18,096 nt of DNA from Gammaproteobacteria bacterium. GTDB lineage: Bacteria; Pseudomonadota; Gammaproteobacteria; Granulosicoccales; Granulosicoccaceae. A program made the translations under genes and the position numbers. Under the pieces are notes generated by a model. That model was not told where the DNA came from. It saw only the letters and a list, made by a program, of their open reading frames with translations, and did no database searches. The DNA is taken from contig JAHQVR010000259.1 in NCBI GenBank assembly GCA_019634245.1, positions 1-18,096 on the forward strand, given 5' to 3'. This document shows, one piece after another, positions 1 to 8,198 of this stretch (positions are counted from its first letter, which is position 1; each line of letters opens with the position of its first letter).

Positions 1-936
1 CTTAAAGAGCAATTATCGATTTTTATACAGGCTGCACGCTCGCGCAAAGAGTCCCTGGATCATGTATTGCTGTTTGGCCCACCGGGCTTAGGCAAGACCA
101 CGCTGTCGAATATTATTGCCCGTGAGTTGCAGGTAAAGCTGCGTTCAACCTCTGGCCCTGTACTCGAACGCGCCGGCGATCTAGCTGCGGTGCTGACCAA
201 TCTCGAGCCGCACGATGTGCTATTCATCGATGAAATTCATCGCCTCAGCCCAGTAGTGGAAGAAATACTCTACCCGGCGATGGAAGACTTTGAGCTGGAT
301 ATTGTGATCGGTGAGGGGCCGGCAGCACGCACGGTAAAACTCTCCTTGCCACCATTTACCTTAATCGGCGCGACGACTCGTGCCGGATTATTGACCTCTC
401 CGCTGCGAGATCGCTTCGGTATTGTGCAAAGGTTGGAGTATTACAATGCGGAGGATCTCACGCGTATCGTGCAGCGCTCGGCAAATATCCTGCAAGTTCC
501 TACCGAGCCGGAAGGCGTGATTACCGTGGCGAATCGTGCCCGTGGTACACCGCGTATCGCCAATCGCTTGCTGCGGCGAGTGCGTGACTATGCTGAAGTC
601 CGAGGCGACGGTCAGTTGTCCGAAGACATTGCCCAGAAAGCACTGGATATGATGGAAGTCGACCCCAACGGGTTGGATTGGATGGACCGTCAATTATTGC
701 GTGCCATTATGGAGAAGTTTGATGGTGGCCCCGTGGGTATCGACAGCTTGGCGGCAGCCATAGGCGAAGAGCGTGGCACTATCGAAGACGTTATAGAACC
801 GTACTTGATTCAACAAGGCTTTATGATGCGTACACCAAGAGGGCGCGTGGTAACCAAGCGCAGCTGGGCACATTTTGGTTTAACCGCACCAGATCAGTCT
901 GATCACCCGCAAAGCAAACTTTTCGAACAACAATAA
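1..936 (+). CDS. ruvB: Holliday junction branch-migration ATPase RuvB, 5'-truncated by the window edge
   Basis: RuvB is the hexameric AAA+ motor that, loaded by RuvA, drives branch migration of Holliday junctions in the cytoplasm. The frame is open from base 1, so the true start lies upstream; 311 residues are visible and roughly the first 30-40 are missing. Visible motifs are Walker [10 protein letters not shown] (fragment residues 26-34), Walker B FIDEIHR, sensor-1 GATTRAG and the arginine-finger region PLRDRFG. The C-terminal winged-helix domain is complete and ends in a short tail before TAA. The TTG at 67 lies inside the conserved strand before Walker A and is not a start. The next gene begins one base after the stop (TAATATG), which suggests translational coupling with ybgC. 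Identification is secure. Confidence 0.97.
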   Translation, partial: LKEQLSIFIQAARSRKESLDHVLLFGPPGLGKTTLSNIIARELQVKLRSTSGPVLERAGDLAAVLTNLEPHDVLFIDEIHRLSPVVEEILYPAMEDFELDIVIGEGPAARTVKLSLPPFTLIGATTRAGLLTSPLRDRFGIVQRLEYYNAEDLTRIVQRSANILQVPTEPEGVITVANRARGTPRIANRLLRRVRDYAEVRGDGQLSEDIAQKALDMMEVDPNGLDWMDRQLLRAIMEKFDGGPVGIDSLAAAIGEERGTIEDVIEPYLIQQGFMMRTPRGRVVTKRSWAHFGLTAPDQSDHPQSKLFEQQ

Positions 937-937
937 T

Positions 938-1351
938 ATGTTTCGCTCAAGCCACAGGGTGTATTACGAACACACCGACTCTGGTGGCGTTGTTTATCAT
1001 TCAAATTACCTGAATTTCATGGAACGCTGCCGTTGTGACTGGTTAGAAGCCATCGGCCACGATGTGGTTAGTTTGGAACAAAACCATCAACTTCAATGGG
1101 TTGTGAAGCAAGCAGATGTGATTTTTCATGCTCCGGCACGATTGTTCGATGAATTAACCGTAAGCTGCGAGGTATTGCACGTCGGTAAGGTAAAGCTGGA
1201 GGTACAACAGGCTGTCTATAATGGCGCTGAATTATTGTGCTCAGCACGTATAAAACTAGCGACATTGAACAGCACATCGTTTAAATTAACCGCCATGCCA
1301 AAGGCGCTAATCGAAGCCATGCGCAAAGGCGAAATGGGCGACGAAATGTAA
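938..1351 (+). CDS. ybgC: Tol-Pal-associated acyl-CoA thioesterase YbgC (hotdog fold)
   Basis: This 137-aa protein has the length of a single hotdog-fold YbgC/4-hydroxybenzoyl-CoA thioesterase. The signature YYEHTDSGGVVYHSNYL is at residues 9-25, with the expected catalytic Asp at D14 and the conserved His at H21. The family hydrolyses acyl-CoA thioesters in the cytoplasm, and in several bacteria YbgC interacts with phospholipid-synthesis enzymes. Its place as first gene of the tol-pal cluster is conserved in Gammaproteobacteria. It starts one base after the ruvB stop and is separated from tolQ by 73 bp, the longest gap before the pal region. I see no convincing promoter or terminator in that gap. 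The substrate here is not predictable from sequence. Confidence 0.95.
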   Translation: MFRSSHRVYYEHTDSGGVVYHSNYLNFMERCRCDWLEAIGHDVVSLEQNHQLQWVVKQADVIFHAPARLFDELTVSCEVLHVGKVKLEVQQAVYNGAELLCSARIKLATLNSTSFKLTAMPKALIEAMRKGEMGDEM

Positions 1352-1424
1352 GCAGCTAGTTCTCACAAATCCCTCTCACTTTTTTACAACATCACCGAAC
1401 CCAAACAGCTGAGAAAACAGTTTC

Positions 1425-2198
1425 ATGAGTGAAGACAATATAACAACGCAAACTCTGGAAAGTGGTACCCAGGTAGCTGAAAATCTCCAAGCAACAGCGC
1501 ATACCGTGACGCCGGACAGCATGTCAATACTCTCGCTGATGGCCGAGGCGAGTTTGACCGTTCAGCTGGTGATGCTGTTGTTATTTCTTGCCTCATTGGT
1601 TTCGTGGTCAATTATTTTCTCAAAGTTCCAGTCCTTGCGTCGCGAGCGCCGTTTAACTAACGAGTTTGAAGAGGAGTTTTGGGCCGGTGGCAGCATGCAG
1701 TCTTTGTATAACGACTGGGGTGCGCAAACCGATAAAGCTTCAGGTATGTCAGAAATATTCGTGGCTGGTTATCGCGAGTACCAAAGGCTCTCTGAACGTG
1801 GCTATGCCAACAACAACGATTTATTAGATGCGGTAGAGCGTGCCATGCGAGTAGAGCTCAGCCGTGAAATTGACCATCTTGAATCGCAGATTCCTTTTCT
1901 TGCTACGGTTGGCTCAACCAGCCCCTATGTGGGCCTATTTGGTACTGTGTGGGGAATCATGAACTCCTTTCGAGCCCTAGGTGTATCGACCCAGCAAGCA
2001 ACCGTAGCCAGCGTTGCGCCGGGCATTGCTGAAGCGTTGATCGCAACTGCGATGGGCTTATTCGCGGCAATCCCTGCGGTAATTGCCTACAACCGCTTTT
2101 CATATCATGTCGAAAAGTTGGTCGCGCAGTATGAGATTTTCATGGAAGAATTCGTGTCGATTGTTAATCGGCAATTGAAAATCGAAGAGAAAGCTTAA
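1425..2198 (+). CDS. tolQ: Tol-Pal motor subunit TolQ
   Basis: TolQ is the inner-membrane stator subunit (MotA/TolQ/ExbB family) that, with TolR, converts proton-motive force into movement of TolA during outer-membrane constriction. The protein is 257 aa. The first hydrophobic helix spans about residues 46-66 (VQLVMLLLFLASLVSW); the other two lie in the C-terminal half, around the conserved VGLFGTVWGIMNSF and the GIAEALIATAMGLFAAIPAV segment. The protein is about 27 residues longer than E. coli TolQ (230 aa). The extra polar N-terminus (residues 2-32) precedes M33, which aligns with the usual start. The ATG at 1521 is therefore an alternative start, although neither has a strong Shine-Dalgarno sequence; GAGAAA lies upstream of 1425. 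tolR follows after 14 bp. Confidence 0.96.
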   Translation: MSEDNITTQTLESGTQVAENLQATAHTVTPDSMSILSLMAEASLTVQLVMLLLFLASLVSWSIIFSKFQSLRRERRLTNEFEEEFWAGGSMQSLYNDWGAQTDKASGMSEIFVAGYREYQRLSERGYANNNDLLDAVERAMRVELSREIDHLESQIPFLATVGSTSPYVGLFGTVWGIMNSFRALGVSTQQATVASVAPGIAEALIATAMGLFAAIPAVIAYNRFSYHVEKLVAQYEIFMEEFVSIVNRQLKIEEKA

Positions 2199-2212
2199 GT
2201 AGCCGCAAAGCA

Positions 2213-2632
2213 ATGAGTTACCGCAGCCGCAAACGCAAACCAATCGCCGAGATTAATGTCGTGCCCTACATCGATGTGATGTTGGTGTTGCTGATTATTT
2301 TTATGGTGACTGCGCCTTTGCTTACCGAGGGTGTGAAAATTGACCTGCCGCAAACGAATTCCAATCCGGTGGACTTTAATCCGGAGGCGCCGGAGCCCTT
2401 TATTTTGACGGTTGATGCGGGTGGGCAGTACTACATAGATGATCTGGAAAAAACCCCAGAAGATGTACTGATTGCGGCAAGTGCCTTGTACCGGCTCAAA
2501 CCGCAGACCGATTTCTTGGTGCGCGGTGATCGTGCGGCTGTGTATGACGATGTGTTGCAGGCAATGGTGCTACTTAAAGAAGCAGGGGTAGAAACCGTTA
2601 GTTTGGTTACTTCGCCGCCGGAAAATAATTAG
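2213..2632 (+). CDS. tolR: Tol-Pal motor subunit TolR
   Basis: TolR is the second stator component, in the ExbD/TolR family. It has one N-terminal transmembrane helix that carries the proton-translocating aspartate, plus a periplasmic domain. The 139-aa product matches family length. The helix covers about residues 18-37 in the segment YIDVMLVLLIIFMVTAPL, and D21 corresponds to the essential Asp23 of E. coli TolR. The periplasmic part contains the typical phrase VLVRGDRAAVYDDVLQAM in slightly changed form (FLVRGDRAAVYDDVLQAM). The gene lies 14 bp after tolQ and 18 bp before tolA, consistent with one transcript. Identification is secure. Confidence 0.96.
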   Translation: MSYRSRKRKPIAEINVVPYIDVMLVLLIIFMVTAPLLTEGVKIDLPQTNSNPVDFNPEAPEPFILTVDAGGQYYIDDLEKTPEDVLIAASALYRLKPQTDFLVRGDRAAVYDDVLQAMVLLKEAGVETVSLVTSPPENN

Positions 2633-2650
2633 TGGGTTTTGGGTAAGTAG

Positions 2651-3571
2651 ATGAGCGAGCGCAGAAAGCGTCTGCAAGGGCGTAGCAAATTAATGGCGTA
2701 CATTGCCGCGGGCATCGTACACGCGATCATTATCGGTGCCATGGTGTTTAATTTCAGTAGTAAGCCTAAATCTATCGAGGCAGACTTCGCGGAAAAGGTC
2801 GACGTTGTAAAGGCGACCACCATCGACGAATCAGAGATCCAAAAAAAGCAGGACGAGCTTAAACAAAAAGAGCGCGAGCAGCGTCGACAAAAAGAAGCCG
2901 AACGCAAACGCCTGCAAAAACTCAAGGACGATGCGCAACAAGAAGAAAAGCGCATTGAAGAGCTCAAAGTAAAGCAAAAGCAAGAACAAGAGAAAGCCAC
3001 CGAGCTTGAGCAACAGCGTAAGGAAATTGCGTTGAAGAAGGCTCAAGAAGAAGCCAAACGCAAACAAGAGGCCGAAGAACGCAAGAAGCAAGAAGATGCG
3101 CGTAAGCGCAAAGAGGCCGAAGCGGCAAAAAAACGAGAGCAACAACGCTTGCAGCAAGAAGAGCTGGATCGAATCAAACGCGAAGAGCAGGAATTGGCCG
3201 CGCGACGTGAGATGAATGAACGCCTAGCACAAGAAGAACAGATGATTCGGCAGCAGCGTGCGCAGCAGCGCGCCACAACTTTGTCGAGTAAGTATGCAGC
3301 CTTAATTAAGCAACGTGTACAGCCGAAAATTACGATCTCGCCAGACTTTGCACCCACTTTATCGACAAGAATGAACGTTAAATTGTCGTCATCAGGCGAT
3401 GTGCGTGCGGTACGTATCATAGAATCCAGCGGCAACAATGCTTACGACAGAGCTGTTGAGACCGCGATTTATGCCTCTAGCCCGTTACCCATTCCTTCGC
3501 AAGAGGAAGACCCGGACGTAAACAAAATGTTCCAAGACCTTACGCTAAATTTCTCAATCGATGGTCGCTAA
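2651..3571 (+). CDS. tolA: Tol-Pal energised rod protein TolA
   Basis: TolA spans the periplasm and transmits TolQR energy to TolB-Pal. The 306-aa protein shows the three-domain plan. A short cytoplasmic basic segment and a transmembrane helix lie at about residues 15-34 (LMAYIAAGIVHAIIIGAMVF). A long Lys/Glu/Gln/Arg-rich helical rod runs to about residue 210, and a TonB/TolA-like globular domain follows (about 215-306, with VRAVRIIESSGNNAYDRAVE and a closing LNFSIDG). The TolA/TonB helix usually carries a Ser-x-x-x-His motif; here the His is kept (H24) but the Ser position is Ala (A20). No cysteine is present, so the C-terminal domain lacks the disulfide found in E. coli TolA. The rod is less Ala-rich and more charged than in E. 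coli. tolB starts 18 bp downstream. Confidence 0.95.
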   Translation: MSERRKRLQGRSKLMAYIAAGIVHAIIIGAMVFNFSSKPKSIEADFAEKVDVVKATTIDESEIQKKQDELKQKEREQRRQKEAERKRLQKLKDDAQQEEKRIEELKVKQKQEQEKATELEQQRKEIALKKAQEEAKRKQEAEERKKQEDARKRKEAEAAKKREQQRLQQEELDRIKREEQELAARREMNERLAQEEQMIRQQRAQQRATTLSSKYAALIKQRVQPKITISPDFAPTLSTRMNVKLSSSGDVRAVRIIESSGNNAYDRAVETAIYASSPLPIPSQEEDPDVNKMFQDLTLNFSIDGR

Positions 3572-3589
3572 CCCGGCTTGTAGATCGCT

Positions 3590-4894
3590 ATGAATCAATT
3601 AATCAATAAATCCGCTGTTCTGCTCCTTCTCGCCTTGTGTGGTGTGGTGTTCACGGCGCAGGCGCAAGTTAGTATCGACATTAGTGGCGGAACCGTGCGT
3701 GGTAAGCCTATCGCGATCGTCCCGTTTCGAACCATTGATGGCACTGCACCCGGGACGCAGATCGACCAGGTAATCGCCAATAACTTGAAAATCTCTGGCA
3801 AGTTCGAACCGATTAGCGCCAACAATTACATGAGCTTCCCTTCTCGCTCAGAAGAGGTTCGCTTTAAGGATTGGCGCTTTATTGATGCTGAAGCTTTGGT
3901 CATTGGTGAAATTTGGAAGCTCGACACGGATTTATACGAAGTCCAGTTCCGGGTTTACGATGTCGCACGTGAGTTAGAGGTAGGGCAGGGTAAACGTATT
4001 CCCAATTTGCGCGGCAAAGACTTACGTACCGCAGCGCACATCATTAGTGACAGCGTTTACCAAGCCTTTATGAATAAGCCGGGTGCGTTCAATTCGCGAA
4101 TTGCATTCATCAAACGCTCTGAAATCGAATTCCAGCGTTTTCGCTACCGTCTAATGGTGGCGGACTGGGATGGTTTTGGTGAACAAGAAGTCTTCGCATC
4201 ATGGCGACCGCTGTTATCACCGGCATGGTCTCCTGATGGCCGGCGTTTATCGTTTGTGTCATTTGCTGATACTGGTTCAGTGATTCGTGTGCTGGATACC
4301 ACCACGGGGCAACATGAAATTGTGGCTCAGTTCAAGGGTGTGAACTCAGCGCCGGCTTGGTCACCAGATGGTCGCCAACTCGCCTATTCAACCTCGCAGA
4401 ATGGCAGCCCCGACATTTACGTGTATGACGTGAACAGTAAACAGCACACCCGTATCAGTACGCATTACGGTATTGATACTGAGCCAGCTTGGTCACCTGA
4501 TGGCCGCAGCTTGCTATTTACCTCAAATCGTTCTGGCAAGCCACAGATATACAGCTATGATTTTGCGCGCCAAGAAAGTACGCGAATTACCTTCGATGGT
4601 GATGAAAATGCCAATGCCTCTTACGACTATAACGGCGAGCGTGTGGCCTTAGTGCACGATGGCGGTCAAATTGCCGTAATGCAGGAGCGAACAGGCGAAT
4701 TGACGTGGATAACGCGCAACAAATTTGACGAATCTCCTAGTTTTTCTCCGAATGGAGACATGGTATTGTATGCGTCCGAGCAAGATTATGAACCGGCTTT
4801 GATGGTGGCATCATCGGATGGCCGAGTTCGTACCAAATTAGAATTTGTGCAGGGTGATGTGCGTGAGCCGTCGTGGTCACCCCTTAGACAATAA
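3590..4894 (+). CDS. tolB: Periplasmic beta-propeller protein TolB
   Basis: TolB is the periplasmic partner that binds Pal and, through its N-terminus, TolA. The 434-aa product matches family length. A Sec signal peptide is visible (basic/polar start, hydrophobic LLLLALCGVVFTAQA) with predicted cleavage after AQA near residue 25, leaving mature QVSIDISGG. The N-terminal alpha/beta domain runs to about residue 165. The propeller follows, with repeated blade motifs AWSPDGR (three exact copies) and the related FSPNGDM. The protein ends ..SPLRQ directly at a TAA that lies inside a 12-bp tandem duplication. The gap to pal is 50 bp. Confidence 0.96.
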   Translation: MNQLINKSAVLLLLALCGVVFTAQAQVSIDISGGTVRGKPIAIVPFRTIDGTAPGTQIDQVIANNLKISGKFEPISANNYMSFPSRSEEVRFKDWRFIDAEALVIGEIWKLDTDLYEVQFRVYDVARELEVGQGKRIPNLRGKDLRTAAHIISDSVYQAFMNKPGAFNSRIAFIKRSEIEFQRFRYRLMVADWDGFGEQEVFASWRPLLSPAWSPDGRRLSFVSFADTGSVIRVLDTTTGQHEIVAQFKGVNSAPAWSPDGRQLAYSTSQNGSPDIYVYDVNSKQHTRISTHYGIDTEPAWSPDGRSLLFTSNRSGKPQIYSYDFARQESTRITFDGDENANASYDYNGERVALVHDGGQIAVMQERTGELTWITRNKFDESPSFSPNGDMVLYASEQDYEPALMVASSDGRVRTKLEFVQGDVREPSWSPLRQ

Positions 4895-4907
4895 TTTAGA
4901 CAATAAT
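4884..4907 (+). repeat. Perfect 12-bp tandem duplication across the tolB stop codon
   Basis: The 12-mer TTAGACAATAAT occurs twice in direct succession (4884-4895 and 4896-4907). The first copy encodes the last residues of TolB (L-R-Q) and the stop; the second is untranslated. A recent replication-slippage duplication is the simplest reading. It leaves the TolB protein unchanged but lengthens the tolB-pal spacer by 12 nt. Confidence 0.9.
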
Positions 4908-4944
4908 ATTCGGCAAAAAAATAAATCCTCCTGGAGTGAACAAT

Positions 4945-5484
4945 ATGAACCGCAAGTTACATCTAACCCTACTGCTTGGTCTAACGCTGTTTTTGTCGGC
5001 CTGTGCAAGTAACAAAAAACCTGAAGGCCCAGTAGTAGAGTCGACTCCAGGTACTGGTGATGTCGCGAATCCTGCTACTGATACAAACCCATTTGGACTG
5101 CAGGGGCTTGGCTACACGATCTCTCAATTGGAAGATCTTGGCATCATTGGTAATCCGTTGAACTACAAGACTTTGTATTTCGAGTACAACAGCTCAGCGA
5201 TTGATAAGAAATCTGAAGTGATCGCTCGCGCTCACGCAATTCAAATCGGCCAAACCGGCGTAGCTCAGGTTAACCTTGAAGGCCATGCTGATGAACGCGG
5301 TACACGTGACTACAACCTGGCTTTGGGCGAGCGTCGTGCCTTGGCCGTTGCTAACTTGATGGCGTCCAGCGGTGCCAGTGGTGCGCAAATCCGTAATATT
5401 TCTTACGGTGAGGAGCGCCCAGTGGACACTGCGCATAACGAAGCAGCGTGGCAGAAAAACCGCCGCGTCGAAATCGCGTACTAG
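4945..5484 (+). CDS. pal: Peptidoglycan-associated lipoprotein Pal
   Basis: Pal anchors the outer membrane to peptidoglycan and cycles between TolB and the cell wall. I chose the ATG at 4945 rather than the in-frame GTG at 4936 because GGAG at 4933-4936 lies 8 nt upstream of the ATG; the product is 179 aa. The lipoprotein signal peptide has a basic MNRK start, a hydrophobic core and the lipobox LSAC with C20 as the acylated residue. A Ser/Asn/Pro-rich tether follows. The OmpA-like domain has the conserved LYFEYNSSAID strand, and the diaminopimelate-binding segment GHADERGTRDYNLALGERRA contains the expected Asp and Arg. It ends in NRRVEIAY, typical of Pal. Pal is usually far more abundant than its operon neighbours, and the hairpins just downstream may contribute to that. 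Confidence 0.96.
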   Translation: MNRKLHLTLLLGLTLFLSACASNKKPEGPVVESTPGTGDVANPATDTNPFGLQGLGYTISQLEDLGIIGNPLNYKTLYFEYNSSAIDKKSEVIARAHAIQIGQTGVAQVNLEGHADERGTRDYNLALGERRALAVANLMASSGASGAQIRNISYGEERPVDTAHNEAAWQKNRRVEIAY

Positions 5485-5491
5485 ACCCACA

Positions 5492-5533
5492 GACAGGGTG
5501 ATCTGTCGAGCTAGGAGCTCCTGCTCCTGGCTC
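5492..5533 (+). promoter_or_regulatory. Double hairpin in the pal-cpoB spacer (possible mRNA-stabilising or attenuating element)
   Basis: Two adjacent stem-loops fill the space between the pal stop and cpoB. The first is GACAG/CTGTC (5492-5496 with 5503-5507, 6-nt loop). The second is an 11-bp stem (5508-5518 with 5523-5533), GAGCTAGGAGC against GCTCCTGGCTC, with one G-U pair and a TCCT loop. No T-run follows, so it is a poor intrinsic terminator. A stabiliser of the pal 3' end or an RNA-processing site is more likely; this role is inference. Confidence 0.6.
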
Positions 5534-5568
5534 ACTCACCCAACGACGGAGAACGAGTTTTTCGTTCA

Positions 5569-6840
5569 ATGATGTCACACAAAACTATTATGCAGACAGC
5601 GAAGATTCATATTTGGCTGATCGGGGTGGTCCTTGCGGTTGCCCCGATTTTTTATGCCACTCCAGTGCAGGCCCAATCAGGTCAGCAGGCCAACATGGTG
5701 TTGGAATTACAGCAACTCCGAGCTGAGATGGCTGAATTACGAGATCTATTGGAGCGGCAGCAGTACCAAATTCGCCAACTGCAACGAGGCTCTGGCGCGG
5801 CAGCTTCTCCGTCGCGCTCAGAACCGTCATTCTCCGCGCCACCGTCGCAACCGACTTACAATGCTCCCGCTAGCGGTGCACCAGTTGGCGTGCCTGAGGT
5901 TACAGAGCGACCAGCTCCAGCACCCGGCACTGAAAATGGTTCCTTGGTGCCGTATTCTGATGGCCAGCAGCAAGCCGCTTCTGCGAACGCGGGCGTTCCT
6001 GCTTCGCCGCCAGCTCAAGGCGAAGAAGAGTTTTATCGGCCGTATGAGGGTGACCGCACCATTGTTGATGAAAACCCTGAAGTAGTGTCGGCCGCGCGCC
6101 AAGCGCGTCAAGCCAACGATACCTATCCTCCTGTGGTGGATCGATCTATCGGTGGTCAGGGCGACGTAAACAATGCTGGCGGGGAGACCGCGCCAGGATC
6201 TGCAAATACTTGGGTGAGCACCGAGCCACCGCAAGTCGTTAATCAAGCTCCGGTGGAGAGTGCAAATCAGGCGCCCGCGACCGAAGCTCCAAGGCAAGTT
6301 ATTACCCCAGGGCAGGTAGCAGCGCAATCAAACCTACCAGCGCCTACACCACAAGCGCCTAGCGGCGGTGTAATCCAAATTCCTTCCAATACGGCGCCGG
6401 CAGCGCAAGCTCCCAATGTTGCACAATCAGCGCCAGCCGCTGTAGCACCCGCGGCTGTTGCGGTGTTGTCGGAGGATGTTTTGTATCAGCAAGGCTTCGA
6501 CTTATTAAAGCAGTTTAAATACGATGACGCTGTCGACGTGTTCAAGCAACAGATCGAGCAGTACCCAGAGGGTGGCTTTGCAGACGATGCGCATTACTGG
6601 GTTGCAGAGTCGATGTATCTAAATCGAAACCTGCCCGAATCGAAACAATACTTTCGCGCCATTATCGATAATTTTTCGCAAAGCCCGCGCGTTCCTGATG
6701 CAATGCTCAAAACAGCTTACATCGAGCAAGACCAAGGGAATGAGATTGAAGCGAGAATTCTGTTGCAAGAGATCATTCAATATCATCCCCGTTCTGATGC
6801 AGCGATTTCAGCAAAAAATCGCCTAGAAAAACTCAATTAG
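5569..6840 (+). CDS. cpoB: Tol-Pal accessory protein CpoB (YbgF) with an unusually long linker
   Basis: CpoB (YbgF) is a periplasmic TolA-binding protein that in E. coli coordinates outer-membrane constriction with peptidoglycan synthesis. The signal peptide ends at VQA|QSG (cleavage after about residue 35). A trimerising coiled coil follows (about 42-72, MVLELQQLRAEMAELRDLLE). Residues from about 75 to 298 are Pro/Ala/Gln-rich and probably disordered. The TPR domain covers 300-423, starting LSEDVLYQQGFDLL. At 423 aa it is much longer than E. coli CpoB (263 aa), and the linker explains the difference. Start choice is uncertain: tandem ATGs at 5569/5572 lie 15-18 nt after GGAGAA, while ATG at 5590 would give a more normal 28-residue signal peptide but has no visible ribosome site. 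queE follows after 27 bp. Confidence 0.92.
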   Translation: MMSHKTIMQTAKIHIWLIGVVLAVAPIFYATPVQAQSGQQANMVLELQQLRAEMAELRDLLERQQYQIRQLQRGSGAAASPSRSEPSFSAPPSQPTYNAPASGAPVGVPEVTERPAPAPGTENGSLVPYSDGQQQAASANAGVPASPPAQGEEEFYRPYEGDRTIVDENPEVVSAARQARQANDTYPPVVDRSIGGQGDVNNAGGETAPGSANTWVSTEPPQVVNQAPVESANQAPATEAPRQVITPGQVAAQSNLPAPTPQAPSGGVIQIPSNTAPAAQAPNVAQSAPAAVAPAAVAVLSEDVLYQQGFDLLKQFKYDDAVDVFKQQIEQYPEGGFADDAHYWVAESMYLNRNLPESKQYFRAIIDNFSQSPRVPDAMLKTAYIEQDQGNEIEARILLQEIIQYHPRSDAAISAKNRLEKLN

Positions 6841-6867
6841 CGTGGCTCGCTGACACGAGGCTTTATT

Positions 6868-7506
6868 GTGTCACTCAAAATCACCGAAATTTTTTACTCT
6901 ATTCAGGGGGAATCCCGAAGCGTCGGTCGGCCAACGGTGTTCGTGCGCCTTACCGGTTGCCCCATGCGTTGTACATACTGCGACACCGCTTACGCGTTTC
7001 ATGGCGGTAAGCGAATGGAACTCGCTGAAATTGTCGCTCAAGTCGCTGCATATGGCGCACAGTACGTGTGCGTGACTGGTGGTGAACCCCTCGCCCAACC
7101 CGCTTGTATTGAGCTGCTGACCCAGCTTTGTGACGCGGGATATAACGTTTCGCTGGAAACTGGCAATGCGCTTGACATCAGTAATGTAGATGAACGTGTT
7201 TACACGGTGCTGGACATAAAAACACCAGCCTCAGGTGAGGAGCGTAATAATCGTTATCAGAATTTGGCGCATCTGAAATACTCCGATGCGCTTAAGTTTG
7301 TAATCTGTGACGAAGCGGATTACCAGTGGGCTAAATCTTTGGTCACAGATCAAAATCTAACGAAGACCTGCGAAGTGTTCTTTTCACCATCAGCGGCGCA
7401 ACTCAGTGCTACTGACTTAGCTGATTGGGTGGTGGAAGACAGATTACCCGTTAGCCTGCAAGTTCAACTACACAAACAACTTTGGCAGAATGCCCAAGGT
7501 AGATAA
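6868..7506 (+). CDS. queE: 7-carboxy-7-deazaguanine synthase QueE (radical SAM)
   Basis: QueE converts 6-carboxy-5,6,7,8-tetrahydropterin to 7-carboxy-7-deazaguanine, the ring-contraction step toward preQ0, queuosine and related deazaguanines. The 212-aa product has the radical-SAM cluster motif CX3CX2C (C31, C35, C38 in [14 protein letters not shown]) and the SAM-binding VTGGEPL motif. The N-terminal FYSIQGES is typical of the family. The start is GTG at 6868, with GAGG at 6856-6859, 8 nt upstream. It lies 27 bp after cpoB and 8 bp before queC, which performs the next step, so the two should be cotranslated. This tol-pal to queE-queC junction is conserved in Pseudomonas. No riboswitch fits into the 27-bp leader. 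Confidence 0.96.
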   Translation: MSLKITEIFYSIQGESRSVGRPTVFVRLTGCPMRCTYCDTAYAFHGGKRMELAEIVAQVAAYGAQYVCVTGGEPLAQPACIELLTQLCDAGYNVSLETGNALDISNVDERVYTVLDIKTPASGEERNNRYQNLAHLKYSDALKFVICDEADYQWAKSLVTDQNLTKTCEVFFSPSAAQLSATDLADWVVEDRLPVSLQVQLHKQLWQNAQGR

Positions 7507-7514
7507 CCCAGGCG

Positions 7515-8198
7515 ATGACTCAAGCTGAGAAGAAAGCAATTGTACTTGTGTCTGGTGGCTTAGATTCTGCCACCGTCCTCGCCATCGCTCGCCGACAAGG
7601 TTACCGCTGTTATGCCTTGAGTATGGACTATGGTCAGCGACATCGGATTGAATTACAACGCGCTGCCGACGTTGCGCGCGACAATGGCGTGATTGAGCAT
7701 CGAACGGTTAAAATTGACATCGGTAATTTCGGCGGCTCAGCCCTGACTGACGAAGAGATTGACGTGCCGACCCAAAGCTCCGATGAGATTCCCATCACCT
7801 ACGTTCCGGCAAGAAACACCGTCTTTCTGTCCGTCGCGCTTGGCTGGGCAGAAGTGTTAGGCGCACGAGCGATATTTATCGGTGCTAATGCAGTGGATTA
7901 CTCTGGGTATCCCGATTGTAGGCCAGAGTTTATTGAAGCCTTTCAGAATTTAGCCAACCTAGCGACCAAAGCGGGTGTCGAAGGTGAGCGAATCAGTGTA
8001 GAGGCACCGCTACTAATGCTGAGCAAGTCTGAGATCATTCAACGTGGTCTCGCGCTCGGTGTGAATTACGCCAACACAATTTCCTGCTACGACCCTGGAC
8101 CAGCGGGAGAAGTGTGTGGAGAATGTGATTCCTGTCGAATTCGAGCCGAGGGGTTTGCCCAAGCAAATGCACCCGACCCCGCTCTAGTTCACAATTGA
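7515..8198 (+). CDS. queC: 7-cyano-7-deazaguanine synthase QueC
   Basis: QueC uses ATP and ammonia to turn 7-carboxy-7-deazaguanine into preQ0. The 227-aa protein has the N-type ATP-pyrophosphatase P-loop SGGLDS (residues 13-18) and the family segments [19 protein letters not shown] and [19 protein letters not shown]-terminal zinc site is formed by C191, C201, C204 and C207 ([17 protein letters not shown]). No residue of these motifs is missing. It starts 8 bp after queE; the only ribosome-site candidate, AAGG, sits inside the end of queE, suggesting coupling. Its last 15 bp overlap the convergent PqiA-like gene. No terminator is visible after it. Confidence 0.97.
   Translation: MTQAEKKAIVLVSGGLDSATVLAIARRQGYRCYALSMDYGQRHRIELQRAADVARDNGVIEHRTVKIDIGNFGGSALTDEEIDVPTQSSDEIPITYVPARNTVFLSVALGWAEVLGARAIFIGANAVDYSGYPDCRPEFIEAFQNLANLATKAGVEGERISVEAPLLMLSKSEIIQRGLALGVNYANTISCYDPGPAGEVCGECDSCRIRAEGFAQANAPDPALVHN

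Noticed and set aside
2629..3438. Three antisense Cys/Ser/Phe/Leu-rich frames opposite tolA
   Set aside because: They are shadows of the Lys/Glu-rich TolA rod, with no ribosome sites or family resemblance.
4936..4944. GTG at 4936 as the pal start
   Set aside because: It overlaps the GGAG ribosome site that is correctly placed for the ATG at 4945, and the ATG gives a standard lipoprotein signal peptide.
5633..6085. Alternative frame of 150 codons inside cpoB
   Set aside because: It is the +1 shadow of the Pro/Ala-rich linker and has no start signals.
6841..6867. preQ1-type riboswitch before queE
   Set aside because: The cpoB-queE gap is only 27 nt and shows just a weak CGTG/CACG pairing, too short for an aptamer plus expression platform.
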